DNA of 64,000 nt from Klebsormidium nitens (lineage: Eukaryota; Streptophyta; Klebsormidiophyceae; Klebsormidiales; Klebsormidiaceae). The translations under genes were made by a program, and so were the position numbers. Position 1 is the first letter of the stretch; each line of letters begins with the position of its first letter. The stretch covers positions 183,749-247,748 of the forward strand of contig DF236954.1 in assembly GCA_000708835.1 (NCBI GenBank), read 5' to 3'. The notes under the pieces are model-generated. The model was not told where the DNA came from and did no database searches. It worked only from the letters and a program-made list of their open reading frames with translations. Below are positions 11,601 to 22,336 of this stretch, in pieces.

Positions 11601-13722
11601 CGGGTTTGACTTCTGCTCTTGAGAGGGCCGGAGTTGAATGATTAGCCAGCACATTAGGACCAAGAAAAGGATGCAATTGCGCACCCGTCAACCCCAAGAC
11701 CTTCTAGAATAGGTCAATACGTGCTGCCAGAATAGGTCATTATGTGCTGTGTCCAATTCAAAGGACTGGCCTGAGGACTTCGGATTCTTTTGCGTGTTTT
11801 GACCTGATTTCCGATCATGGAAATTCAACATTCTCAGGGCGTAAGCAGCCATCTTTTCGTTTGCACTGCAGCGGAAACCAGTTATGCGGCGCATAAACTC
11901 TGCTGATATGAAAGAATTGAGTTTGGTAGATAGGACAAGAATTTCGACACGCTTTCAGACGTACTACCAAATGTAGCCTTAAACCCTCAAGCGCTTTCCG
12001 ACGTGTGTCCTCAAAGTTTGCTGGTGTTCGCCAAATTAAATAGCTTCCCCGGATCGAAACGCAACCTCGTCGCTTCGATTCGAAAGAAATCAGAACCACC
12101 TCTTCAACGAAAGATTGGTACTTTAAGTATTTGTTAGTTAGTCAGTTCTTTTCTTTGCCAGGACGACTACCTTTCCGATGGTAGTACAGACGCACAATTC
12201 TACAGCCTTGGATCGGAGCTTTTTGCCTTACAGCTGGGATGGTTCGGAGACGTTGTGAGACAGGTACGCGCACGAATAAGCCCCAGAGGCACAAATAAAA
12301 ATCAAAATCCTTCGAAGTTGCCCGTTCCCTGATGTAGCAGATCTGGAGTTTCTGATTCACTCTGGACGGTGTATTGGGTTGCTGGTTTCACCCCGCTGGA
12401 ATTGATAAGAGCTTGTTTGAATTCCGGAAGGAGTAACTCGTAAAAAAGCCTGGCTAGACAAGTCTTACCTGAAGTCACTGCAAAGATCAAATATCAACGC
12501 ATCACCTCAAGAAGCCAGGAGAAAAACGAGAAGCTTCAATGATTTACTGGTTGAAAAGGTAGTGGGACGCAATAAATCAGCACACGAATTGTTTGACAGT
12601 CACTAGCAGCTTCGGCCCAATTCTGTGTTCTGACAGCAGAGCAAAGGATCCAATCCGATCACCGTCACGCTAAATGATGCAATCTTCTTGGTGCTCAGGC
12701 CTTGGCTGGAGAAACGGAAGCTGACGTGGGCGAAGTCGTCATGACCCACTCTGCCATGGAGCGCCAGTACGCGGACATCTTGAAGGACATCGGAATTGAG
12801 GACCGGCATTTTAACATCCACGCAAAGAATGGGAATCTGGCGGACAACACGGCGCCCGTTGCTCTCAAACAAGCAATCGAGGTAAGCGGGAAGATGCTTT
12901 TGAGTTTCTTTTCGATTCATGCGGTCTTGGGCCGAGGTTGCCCATTTGGATGATGGGGCTGCGCCGCCCTCCAAAACAGCGCCTCTTGGAATAATTCGCA
13001 ATGCAGCCCAACAAGTCAGGCACGGTCAAAATAAGCGCAATCTGGACCTGGAGTGGCTCTGTAGATGAGTCTATCAGTAGGCGATGATCCGGCGAAATCC
13101 TGACCGTTTCCGCCGCATCTTTTTGTGGGTAGAAACAAATAACGGTTGCAATATAATCTACTTTACCTGGTTTCCTTGGTCTTCCGCGCTTCCGCATCCT
13201 TCGTCAAGCAAGTCTCGAACGTGCAACTAGAGCTCTCAAAATCATGCGATTTGGCGCTGCGAACGGAAACCCATGTGTAGCCCCTTGTGCACACAATCTG
13301 GCGGAAGAAGCAGGCCGACGGGCTTGCAAAGGAGTGGTCTTCGCCAATGAACCTTGTAAACCTGATCCTCACGAGGTTTAGCAAACCTGCCTTCTGACCG
13401 CGGCCTTGCTCTTCCGATAACAGCTCTCCGAAGCGGCTGTCTCCCTTCGTCTGCGCTTCGGAGTGTTATTTAGTGGACGCGCGCGACCGCGTGCGATCGA
13501 CTGTCACCTGGTTATGTCGAACATTGAAAGGTCCAGGCCCTCCTCAATCGATCACTCATGTTATTTCTGTTTCAGGAGGGAAGAGTCAAGGGCGGCATGC
13601 GAGTCTCTTACCTGGGCCAAGCGTCGGGCGCGAGTACTGCCCTTGCAAGCTTCACTGCTTCCGATAAGCTGGTGGCAAAACTTGGCTCGGCCCAGAACCG
13701 GCCTGAGCTAGCCACGTCATGA
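8638..13722 (+). CDS. Beta-ketoacyl-ACP synthase III-like (thiolase fold) gene with in-frame TGA
   Basis: Exons in continuous phase: 8638-8838 (tentative first exon), 9499-9575, 10030-10156, 10481-10659, 10932-11037, 11292-11504, 12699-12881, 13576-13722. The model gives about 410 aa. N-terminal IEGLGSYVPKKTVS is the KAS III opening motif. The active-site region reads DVADAC (Cys190) then N-S-stop-I-L-GAQLADALIKTG, colinear with the bacterial FabH Cys helix. His318 (THSAM) and Asn347 (NGNLADNTAP) match the catalytic His and Asn, although Asn of the usual HQAN is Met. The C-terminus ends in a short Ala/Ser-rich tail. TGA at 10652-10654 sits where FabH has an aromatic residue; TGG would restore Trp. 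It is thus a nonsense allele, a young pseudogene or a sequence error. Exon 1 is Ser/Arg-rich like an organelle presequence but is supported only by phase and splice sites. Family: condensation of acyl-CoA with malonyl-ACP; the real substrate is unknown. Confidence 0.75.
11505..12698. other. Large intron (1.2 kb) of the KAS III-like gene
   Basis: The intron runs from a GTGAGC donor to a CTCAG acceptor and joins in phase 0. No exon that keeps phase was found inside, and no repeat is evident. Confidence 0.6.
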
Positions 13723-14996
13723 TAAGAGTTGCGAGCCAAAGAAGAAGTGATTATGAAGACTAGCTGACGCAAACCCCAAAAGACGTGCTCGATGAGTATG
13801 CCGCTACGCTTATTTACATGCGAGATCATTAGACAGTTGCCGGACCGATTACGATGTTCATACGCTTCGTAAAGTTGCTTAGGTGGATATTAACACGTCG
13901 CCTTACGAGAAGCAAGTTCGACGAGAACCTGTCGAAGGTCACTGAAAAGTTCTCAGTTTCACCTGGAGCTTTCGACTGCTATTAATGATTACGTGTAGAT
14001 CATCGTAAACCACAGAAGCCTGCCTTTTCCGGGTGCCCAGTTGCACTTTATATGCTCCACTAAGTAAAACATGAGGCCTCCTCCAGATTATGTCCATTGG
14101 GTGACGAGATCAGGATGAGAGCCCGACGGCGATGACGTCGCAATGCATGCAGCGCTGCTGCGCTCTCACAGGACTGTGACGGACGAAAGCGACACCTTAA
14201 TTTGGACATTAGAGGCTAATGTATGGATGCGAGTGTGCATTCAATGTTGACGTGACGGGCCATCCAGGGCGACGTTTGTAATTCCCTAGAATTTCAGCGG
14301 CATCAACGCGTGCTAAGAAGTGCTCAATGAAACCGTCGACAACTTCATTGTAGGCAGTGCACTGGCAATTCAAAGCATCGAGTCGTCTGATCTATCCACT
14401 TGTGTCTTTGCAACTCCAAACACAATAGAAGCGTGTGATAAAGTCTATGGTAAGTCTACGATCGAACGACGGTTACCATGTGTTGTGCACCCTGTAACTA
14501 ATCATGACCGACGTCGGATCCAACATTCTAATCAAGATCGGACCCCTCTTACACCAGCCCGCCCACCACGTTGTCCAACATTCCAGAATTTGGTAGTACT
14601 AAACAATGATCAAAGTGCATGAAGCAGGCCCGGCGGCCGTAGATGAATGTTCCTTCCGACAGCTGTGAACTTTAACTAGTAACATTCATACATGTTGAAG
14701 AAGTCGGTCATGCATGCACAGTGACACCACGACATCGACTAATCATTGAAGGAGGTAGGGGATAGGCGGCCGACTTGGGAATGTTACAAGCGAAGTTCAG
14801 ATTCTCAAGATGGTTTACTACGTTTATTGAATGGTACGTCAAGAAACCACCGAAAACCGACAGCTTGTATAAATAAAAGTTTGATACATATATATGGCCC
14901 TCAAAGCAGAGCTGCTCTTTATGACGTCTGCGTATGCATGGTAAAGATGCTAAGCTCCAGACTGATGTACTGTTCGTTCAGTTTCGTTAGCCTTTA
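13723..14996. other. Intergenic between two convergent genes
   Basis: The stretch is the 3' flank of the KAS III-like gene and of the minus-strand F-box copy A. AT-rich blocks near 14870-14900 could be 3'-end signals. No supported gene was seen. Confidence 0.5.
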
Positions 14997-16024
14997 TCAA
15001 AGCCAGTCCGGAACCTCGTGCTCGACTATGTGCAAAAAGTCTTCTGAGTTCTGGTACGTTGCATTCGTCGGTAACACACACCGCTATAGCACAACCACAA
15101 GCATATTGGGAAGATGTTTGGCTCAAGTTGCTTCCACCTTCGGCACCAAAACTGCTACTCTCTTTGGGCCAATTCCATGTTGCTGACATGCGAGCCAGGG
15201 ATCTCGAGATCTGCTTGGGTTTTATGAGATCCCCCGTAGTTCTGAACTGGTAGAAGCGAGAATTTTCGGTACTAAACGTTTCAACAAATAGACCAATCCT
15301 TGTCCAATTACCCGCAGCCTCCCAATTCAGCAGAACCTTCATTTTCCCATCTTGCTTGCGCATGAGCTTCCAAGAGAAAATCATGCCGTCTCGCTTGAGC
15401 TTTCTGTCCAGGGCACGGCAAGCCCGGGCCTGCTCCCGCAAAACTGAATTACAGGCCTTGCTGTATAGGTTCATCTCCACTCGTCTCAGGGAGTTACGAT
15501 CCCAGTGTTCTTCTCCCTCCGGTTCGCACTCCGCTCGCACAACTGCCCGACATACACCCGTGTACTCATCGAATTCCTCGTCATCCTGGAAGCCTTGGAC
15601 TGAAGGGTCCAGCTCCTTGCCGTCAGCTGAACAAAATACCACGCCCTTGCCTTCCACGTGAATGTCCATCAGCATGAGAAAGTCTGAGAGGTCCAGAATC
15701 TTCTCAGTTTCCGCTCCTTTTGGCGCAAACGGTGAGGTCTGTCCTGTTTAATGAATGGCTTGTTTTTGCTGCTAGCTTGAGCCACAGCTCCTTGTAGCTG
15801 CCAGTACGCCCCTTCTCTGCGCGTGTGCCATAGTGCGCGCTCACGAGCTCCTTTGCTGGGGAGGTCGTCAGAGAAGGACAGTTGCGCTCACACCAGATCT
15901 TCCAGACACTGCTTTGTTCCACTAACGCTCTCAGAGTCCTTGAGAGGACGGCCAGACTGCAGGCTTCAGCTTCTGTAACTTTACTTAGCACCTGGTCAGA
16001 GACATACGCATCCAGCATCTCCAT
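14997..16024 (-). pseudogene. F-box gene copy A, frameshifted
   Basis: The reading starts at ATG 16022-16024 with an N-terminal F-box like that of copies B-D: L-D-x3-x-D-Q-V-L-x-K-V-T-x-A-E-A, then W-K-I-W-C-E-R-x-C-P-S-L and S-A-H-Y-G. Around 15690-15705 the frame shifts by one base; without the shift it continues as LSDFLMLMDIHVEGKG. A second shift near 15045 is needed to reach the VPDWL-stop ending shared with copy C. The middle contains the family signature FSWKLMRKQDGKMKVLL. It is about 340 codons overall with at least two frameshifts and no intron signals that would repair them. It is closest to copy C and divergent from copy B, 577 bp away. F-box proteins recruit substrates to SCF ubiquitin ligases; this copy is probably nonfunctional. 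Confidence 0.75.
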
Positions 16025-16600
16025 GATCCGCACGATTCTCCACAGCGCTTATGTACAGCTGAGCAGTGAGAATGCACAGAAATTGAAGAGCGCGCCCCGA
16101 AGGCTAAGCGTCCAAGCTACTGTAGACTACCGCTTTGTCGGTCGAATTCACCCGGGCCCGGTCGGCGGCCGCGCGCCGCGGCAGTGCTCGACCGCGGGGG
16201 TTTGACGTCTAAACCCCCGGTCGGAAGGGCCGGGGTTTGATCGAGATTTAAGCGGTACATAGTAACCTCACGCGCACTGCGGCCGCGAGGTCGAAACGGC
16301 TCCGGTTGGGGCAGACTCCAGAGCTGCTTTCTGACGCGCAGCGCACTACTCCAGAAGTTTGACCAGCAGCTGAAGTTCTTATGCCGGAGGACGTGTGCAA
16401 AGTGGCTGGGCAAATGAAGTAGCTGCGGGATATTGATTTCTGCAAACTTCAGGGACCTGAACCTTTTAGGCTGCAAGCAGAGGCACAGATTGGCGGAGGA
16501 AGGAGCAGTCTTGCAACCCTTTGCTAGTAACACTGCTCTCAGAATTCTGTTTGCACCCAGGATCTAAAAGACGGGGGATGCAGTGGCAACTGTGGGGAAG
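16025..16600. promoter_or_regulatory. Shared divergent promoter region between F-box copies A and B
   Basis: The stretch is 576 bp between two start codons, with a CpG/NotI-like GC-rich core (16160-16290). The blocks GCGCGCCGCGG, TGCTCGAC and GCACTGCGGCCGCGAGGTCGAA recur in the homologous space between copies C and D, which supports descent from one bidirectional promoter. Function is inferred from position and conservation. Confidence 0.5.
16191..16222. promoter_or_regulatory. Inverted repeat with GACGTC loop
   Basis: ACCG-C-GGGGGTTT faces AAACCCCCGGT across a 7 nt GACGTCT loop, an 11 bp stem with one bulged C. A third half-arm, CCGGGGTTTGA, follows at 16230-16240. It lies inside the A/B bidirectional region and is not retained between C and D. 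Confidence 0.55.
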
Positions 16601-17653
16601 ATGGAGCACCTTGATGCCCCCACGTTTGACCACCTGCTGAGCTTCTTGACGCCAAAGGACGCCTGCAAGCTGGCCGTGCAGTCAAAAGGGCTGTACGAAG
16701 CGGTGGGTGACAGCCTGCACTGGAAGACGTGGTGTGAAGAAGATAGTCCCTCTCTCAAGACTTCCCCTGCAAGGGAGCTCGCGGCCGCGCACTACGGGGC
16801 CGCGGCCTGCGCGCGCGCCACTTACAAGCAGCCCTTTTTAAAGCTATCGAAGAGGCGCTCAGGGCTAAAGAACACCAAGGCGCGAAGCTGCAGCTGCAAT
16901 GATGAGACGCCCTTGGAGCTCTCGGCTTACGTCATGCTGATGGACGTGTATGTGGGGGGTAGAGGCCTCCTGTTTTGTTCAACAGAGTGCACGGTTTCTG
17001 ACTTTGGTCGCCAGCGTGAAGGCTGGATGTCGCCTTGGCAACTCACCGTGAGGAATGTCTGCAAGGAAGATAAGAACGGAACGCTTGCAACGGAAGCGGA
17101 ACGCGAGCTGAGCTCTGCCTTACAGCAGATTCCAAGTGGCAATCCTGACGGGGTGCCCGAGGGGCCGCACTGGCTCCCGTCTCAGAACTTGCCGCTGTAC
17201 GAGCAAGGAAACGTTCTGTTCTCCTGGAAGCTCATGCGCAAGACGGATGGAAAGATTCAGATCCTGCTAGACCGGAAGCCCGTCCGATCCCGGAAAGACT
17301 TTGGCTTTCGCCGGACTAATGCTCATGAGCCCATGGCGTGCGAGAGCAGCTTCGAAACCGCCAACGTTCTGCGTGACGGAAGCGGAACGGAATGGACGAC
17401 CTTTCAGGCGCTGATGCGTTTGTGCTGCCGTCAGACCGTGACGGACGAAAGGGCACTGGAGCTGCGGCCCGGGAGGAACTTGAGAGTTGCTGACGATCCC
17501 CATGCTCTGACAGGATTTTACGTGGTTTTGGGGATAGCACGTAGCAACTATCTCAACGCAGAGTTACGGACGAACTTGAAGAACGAGTTTCAAGTTGCAA
17601 ACGAACTGGATGTTAAGATGCTACTCAAGAATGTGCTGCGCCAGTGGATGTGA
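16601..17653 (+). CDS. F-box protein copy B (intact)
   Basis: An intronless 350 aa protein. ATG 16601 is chosen because it matches the family start (MEHLDAPTFDHLLSFL), and the upstream in-frame codons lack another ATG. The F-box motif spans about residues 4-50: L-D-A-P-x-F-D-H-L-L-S-F-L-T-P-x-D-A-C-K-L-A, then W-K-T-W-C. A family block LLFCS follows, and later NVLFSWKLMRKTDGKIQILLD near the centre. The C-terminus ends in LLKNVLRQWM. F-box proteins bind SKP1 and select targets for SCF ubiquitination; the C-terminal domain of this family, presumably the target binder, is unknown to me. It is the only copy of four with both an ATG and an unbroken frame. Confidence 0.82.
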   Translation: MEHLDAPTFDHLLSFLTPKDACKLAVQSKGLYEAVGDSLHWKTWCEEDSPSLKTSPARELAAAHYGAAACARATYKQPFLKLSKRRSGLKNTKARSCSCNDETPLELSAYVMLMDVYVGGRGLLFCSTECTVSDFGRQREGWMSPWQLTVRNVCKEDKNGTLATEAERELSSALQQIPSGNPDGVPEGPHWLPSQNLPLYEQGNVLFSWKLMRKTDGKIQILLDRKPVRSRKDFGFRRTNAHEPMACESSFETANVLRDGSGTEWTTFQALMRLCCRQTVTDERALELRPGRNLRVADDPHALTGFYVVLGIARSNYLNAELRTNLKNEFQVANELDVKMLLKNVLRQWM

Positions 17654-18671
17654 CGGAGTATTGCAGAGGCATTGAAGGTATGATCAGATTGACAACTAGC
17701 TAGCTATAGGCGGTTGTTCTTCCAGAAGGGCTTCGTAATCGTTCGTACGGGCACCTAAGACAATAAAAGGTCAAAGACACGGTATCATTCAGCAACCGAC
17801 AATAGCAGATTTATTCGAGCTTTGGAGTGTGTCGAATCTCGAAGCGCCAAGCTTCTGGTGCATGATACGACTGATGTTATTTACTACAGGTATACCCGGA
17901 TCCTAAGGTGGCTTGTTTATATTGTTCTGGATGCTTCAGCCGTCCGAGTTGTAACAGCGTGAAGCCGTTTGACTATTCGTCACATCGCCTCATTATTAGC
18001 ACTTACAGTACGCTTATCGACTGACAAAATTCGTTACTTCGTTCCTGCGCTTGGACGCATGCTTCAAATGTCCATTGATTTGCCCTTCAGCGCCCCAGGT
18101 AGTCCATCCAAGCATTGAATGTTCCTGAGAGTTTTGTGATGAACGGAAGTGGCGACAGTCCTATGCATCACCGTGACTTCCATGATGCGGATCTCTAGAC
18201 AAGCCGAGGAGTGTTCCGTGGACATTACCAGTACATTTTCAACTAACCTCACGTGACATTCATCAGCTAGGATTTGTGGTATATCGCGGCATCAGGGCAC
18301 GCTGAGAAGCGGTTTAGTCAAAGTGACAACGGTCAGGATGCAAGGCAAAAGCACCAAGAACCGAACCGCCCTCTTGCCAAAAGACTGTTTCCAAACTTCC
18401 AGTCGCAACAGACTCAAAGACCCTGCGATGGGCGTTACTGTGCACCGGAAGCGGACTTGAAAACTCCGATAAGCAGATTCAAAGCAGGTCTCAAAGGTGG
18501 TCAGGCTTTGCTAGTCGCCATCTGAAACAGGTAGGGATGATACGATCTGGCATGGCGACAGTCATATCGATCGAGTTCGTTCAAAAGCCTGGCCCTTGCA
18601 TCACTGCGTATGCCAGCAAACAACATCTCCAGATTGTAGCAACGATGGTCAAAGCTACTAGCTAGCCTTCG
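17654..18671. other. Intergenic between F-box copies B and C
   Basis: The 3' flanks of two convergent genes. 'aataaaagg' at 17761-17769 is a plausible polyadenylation signal for copy B. Nothing else is supported. Confidence 0.5.
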
Positions 18672-19681
18672 TCAAAGCCAGTCGAGTGAAGTCTGATACT
18701 CGACTACGTTCGAAAATTCATCTGGGTATTTGACGTCCGTTCCGCATTCAGCACGAATGCCCACCATTCCGTCAACGATTGCAGCAACACGGGACACTTT
18801 CATGTTCGGAATGTTGCTTCCGCGCCGCGGATAATAACGTTCGCTTGGCCAACACCAGTTTGCGAACATGGAAGCCTGGAATTTTGACACCGCCTCGAGC
18901 TTGTTGAGGTCTCCTCTGGAGGAAAAGAAGAACGAAGTTGAACGGCTCGACCCGCCCGGAAGCACATGCAGTTTCCCCCACGCAGGTGCCTGATCGAGCA
19001 GAATCTTGATCTTTCCATCTTTCTTGCGCATGAGCTTCCAGGAGAAAGTCATGCCGTTCCACTTGAGCTCTCTTTCAGCGATGGAGAGATCCCCCATTGA
19101 CGTACTGGGCGGCTGACATTGTACAGTATCGAAAAACCGTCTCATGGAAGTGAAGTCCCAGTATTGGTGTCCTTCGGGCTCGCACTCCGCACTTTCGCCC
19201 GGGACATCTGCTTGCACATGTCAAGGTCTACTTCTTTTTGAAGGCCCTGGACCGATGGGGCCAGATCCCCGCCTTCAGCTGAACAAAACACGACGCCTTT
19301 GTCTTCTAAACAAACGTCCATCAGCATGATAAAGTCAGAGGATTCAATATACTCTTTTGCTGCCAATCCTGTATGATTGCACGTCCTGGATTCTGTCTCT
19401 TCCAAGGAACTGCTTCGACCCTTAGTTGCTAGCTTGAGAAACAGCTTCCTGTAACCACTGCGCCCAAAATCTGCGGCGCGCGCGCCGTAGTGCGCGCTCA
19501 CGAGCTCCTTTGCCGGCGAGGTCTTCAGAGAAGGACAGTCGCGCTCACACCAAATCTTCCAGCATGTGCTCTCTTCCACTGACGCTCTTAGAGTCTTTGA
19601 GAGGACGGCCAGACTGCAGGCTTCAGCTGCTGTAAGGTGCTTCAACACCTGGTCAAAGACATGCCCATCCAAAGTCTCCAT
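18672..19681 (-). pseudogene. F-box gene copy C, one frameshift
   Basis: ATG 19679-19681 opens METLDGHVFDQVL, an F-box matching copy A. The frame runs through the LMDVCLEDKGVVFCSAEGG block and then breaks near 19160-19215: the continuation AECEPEGHQYWDFTS is in another frame and runs to the stop at 18672-18674 (SLDWL). One single-base indel explains it. The family block FSWKLMRKKDGKIKILLDQ is intact in the second frame. It is divergent from copy D. It could still make a truncated F-box protein of 179 aa from the first frame. Confidence 0.75.
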
Positions 19682-20303
19682 GATTGGCAGGCGTTGCTTT
19701 GGTGAAGGCGGCCGAAACTAGCTAAAGAAGAATGAACGTGTCAAGCACAGAGCGAGGGCTTCCGACCGCGCTGTCCATGACGGTTGCGCGCCGCGGGCGC
19801 ACTGCTCGACGTCGCCTTAAGGTTCGGACCGAAACCTCTGAGCAGCCCGGCCGCGGGCCTATACTTGACGGCCGCGCACTGCGGCCGCGAGGTCGAAGCT
19901 CAGCTGCGGGCCGCCAACGCTAGAAACATGAGGCTTCTAGAACAAGCTGGCAAAAGCTGTGAGAATACTCCAGACGTATCCTGAAAAGTGCTCTCGTCCT
20001 AGTAGGACCTAGGCTGACGTACCATCTGATATATATATATGCAGACACCTGCATGAGTACTTGAGCTGCATGTTGATTTCCATTCGTCTGGTGATCAGCG
20101 TGATTATGCGGGTCAAGGGCATAGCAAGAAAATCTGCTCTGGGAGGGAGCTTACTTGTCTTCTTCTGCTGAAAGCGCAGACCAATTGCAGCAGGAAGAGC
20201 CAGATTTGAGTCCGGAGTAGTACATGAGGCTGATTTGCTCAGCAGCGTCAGCTTTTGTTTATTAGCCGAAAGGGGAGACAGGTGACGCATAGGCACAGGA
20301 AAG
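19682..20303. promoter_or_regulatory. Divergent region between F-box copies C and D
   Basis: The 622 bp space contains the GC-rich blocks shared with the A/B region (19785-19905), including GCGCACTGCGGCCGCGAGGTCGAA and TGCTCGAC. The bulged inverted repeat of the A/B region is not seen. An AT run 'gatatatatatatgc' lies at 20028-20042. Confidence 0.45.
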
Positions 20304-21359
20304 TTGGAAGCCCTGGACGCGCCACTTTTGGACCATCTGCTGAGCTTCCTTACACCGAACGAAGCGTGCAAGCTGGCAGTCTGTTCCAAAACGCTCAAGG
20401 GGCTGATCGACACAAGCCTGCTTTGGAAGACCTGGTGCGAGCGTGAGTGCCCCTCGCTTACGACTTCCCCAGCTCGGGAGCTTGTGCGCGCGCACTATGG
20501 CGCAGAAGGTGACGTCAGACACAAACAGCTTTACGCAAAGCTGGGGAAGCAGCGGTGCGACAAGATTGTTTCCAACGCAAGCGAATGCATCTCCAAAAGT
20601 AAGAAAAAGGAGGTGGAGCTGTCGGATTACGTCATGCTGATGGACGTGCACGTCGGAGGGGAGGGCCTCCTGTTCTGCTCAGCGGAGGGCAGCGAAATGG
20701 ATCCGAATTTCCAAGGCCGCCAGGAAGACTGGGAGTTTGAGAATCACGGAGATCGCAACTGCATGGCGGTTGTAACCGGGATGCTGGAACCGGGAGCTCA
20801 GGAGCGCATCGTTTCCGCTTTCCAGGAGGTCGGTAGGAACCACCATGATAAGGGGTATCGTTCAGAGGCCCCGGCGCGGCTGAGCCTGCTCGAACAGGAC
20901 GTAATCCTGTTTTCATGGAGGCTCATGCGCAAGGCAGACGGGGCGATGCAGGTTCTGCTTGACCAAGAGCCGGTGACTGTGAAGGATCAGGGCGCACAAC
21001 CTTACCATATGTGCATGGAGGAGGTTCATAAGCCCGGGGTCCCCTATCATCTGCGTTTGGAAGCCAAAAGGGCCGTGTCGGATGGAGAGGGGGTAGAGTG
21101 GGACCACTTTCAGACTTTGATGCGCATGAGATGTTACTTCAAGAACCCCCACGGGGATGGAAGCGTAGGTTTCACGACAAGAATGGCTGCCCTGAGGGCT
21201 TGGGATCCGCCTGCTGCGGAGTCGCGGGGGTTCTCGGTGGAAGTGGGGATTGTCACATACTGCGGCGGACATCCTGACGATGAGTACCTTATTTGGCAGT
21301 ACGTGGAGGACTTTGACTTCAGGTTTCTGCTCAAGAATGTCCTTCGAAGGTGGTTCTGA
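20304..21359 (+). CDS. F-box protein copy D, start codon lost
   Basis: An unbroken 351-codon frame homologous to copy B throughout: an F-box at the start (LEALDAPLLDHLLSFLTPNE), a DYVMLMDVHVGGEGLLFCS block, a central ILFSWRLMRKADGAMQVLLD, and a C-terminus FRFLLKNVLRRWF. The codon aligned with the ATG of copy B is TTG (20304-20306), and in-frame upstream codons reach a TGA (20283-20285) without any ATG. Either a short upstream exon supplies the start (GGCACAG at 20292-20298 could be an acceptor) or the gene is recently silenced. The conserved frame over 1 kb argues for recent or partial loss. Confidence 0.68.
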   Translation: MEALDAPLLDHLLSFLTPNEACKLAVCSKTLKGLIDTSLLWKTWCERECPSLTTSPARELVRAHYGAEGDVRHKQLYAKLGKQRCDKIVSNASECISKSKKKEVELSDYVMLMDVHVGGEGLLFCSAEGSEMDPNFQGRQEDWEFENHGDRNCMAVVTGMLEPGAQERIVSAFQEVGRNHHDKGYRSEAPARLSLLEQDVILFSWRLMRKADGAMQVLLDQEPVTVKDQGAQPYHMCMEEVHKPGVPYHLRLEAKRAVSDGEGVEWDHFQTLMRMRCYFKNPHGDGSVGFTTRMAALRAWDPPAAESRGFSVEVGIVTYCGGHPDDEYLIWQYVEDFDFRFLLKNVLRRWF

Positions 21360-22336
21360 AAAGCTAGAACAAAAACGGGTGTACTTTTGTGCTACGAAAA
21401 GAAGCGTCAGGGTGCATGGATGTACCAAAGTGGGCCGTAGCTTAAAAACCGCAAACAGTGCTGTCCATACTTTCAGCGAGTTCGGTTCGATTCAATTGCT
21501 CTATAGGGAGGGTCCAAAGTTGCAAAGGAAAAACCGAGTGCTTCAACAGATTTGAGTCCTAGGTCTTGAGTCTCAAAATGTACTCATCGGTTCTCGGACT
21601 AGCACTGCAATCGAAGATGAGATTGATCAGGTATCATTCTGCAGATACAGAACTCTTCGACTTGGTGGCGGTCACTAGCTCGTTGAACACTCTACGACTG
21701 ATGTTGTTTGCTGCAACGCACGTACGGTGACCTGATAGCTTGCCAGTTGCAAGCTGCATATATCATATAGGTACACCGTCATGTGTATTTGCAATGATCA
21801 TCATGCATTCGATGCAAACGGGTTGGTCCCGCGGGTCCACATGTCCTCGCAATTGTCTGAGCGGATTCAACCAGGCAAGTGGTATTCAATTATGGCCGGA
21901 GCCAGAGTGGCACATGCGATAAGTCATCCGGTGATTCCGGCCCTATGAAGGCACTCATTGGCATCAGCGAGGTAGACTCAAATGCACGTTTGATTTAAGC
22001 GAAAGCGATCGGAAAACAACTTCCTTTCATAGTTCTGAATCTGACAAGGCTCTCACTGTTTTGTAGGCTTCAACGCTTACAGATAAAAGTCGGTGGAGGC
22101 GTCCATGTTCTCTACTGAAAATATACGTTTGACAATCTAATCGGCTTATAAACATGTGTTCTCGGGCGGAGCCGGCTGTCTCAAGGTGTACAATTTGCGT
22201 TTCAGCTTTCGTGTGGGGGCGGCAATGTGCCACGTCTCCCTTATCATTCACTCAGCAACCGGTCAACTGACTCCACATGTACCTTGATCTTCGCAGCGCA
22301 TATCTATGCACACCATGTATACCTCTTTGATCTCTC
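21360..22336. other. Intergenic between F-box copy D and the ferroportin gene
   Basis: Two convergent genes face this gap. No coding exon, RNA gene or repeat is evident. Confidence 0.5.

Noticed and set aside
15059-15661. Plus-strand open frames opposite F-box copy A
   Set aside because: They are shadows of the minus-strand coding sequence; the F-box homology fixes the strand.
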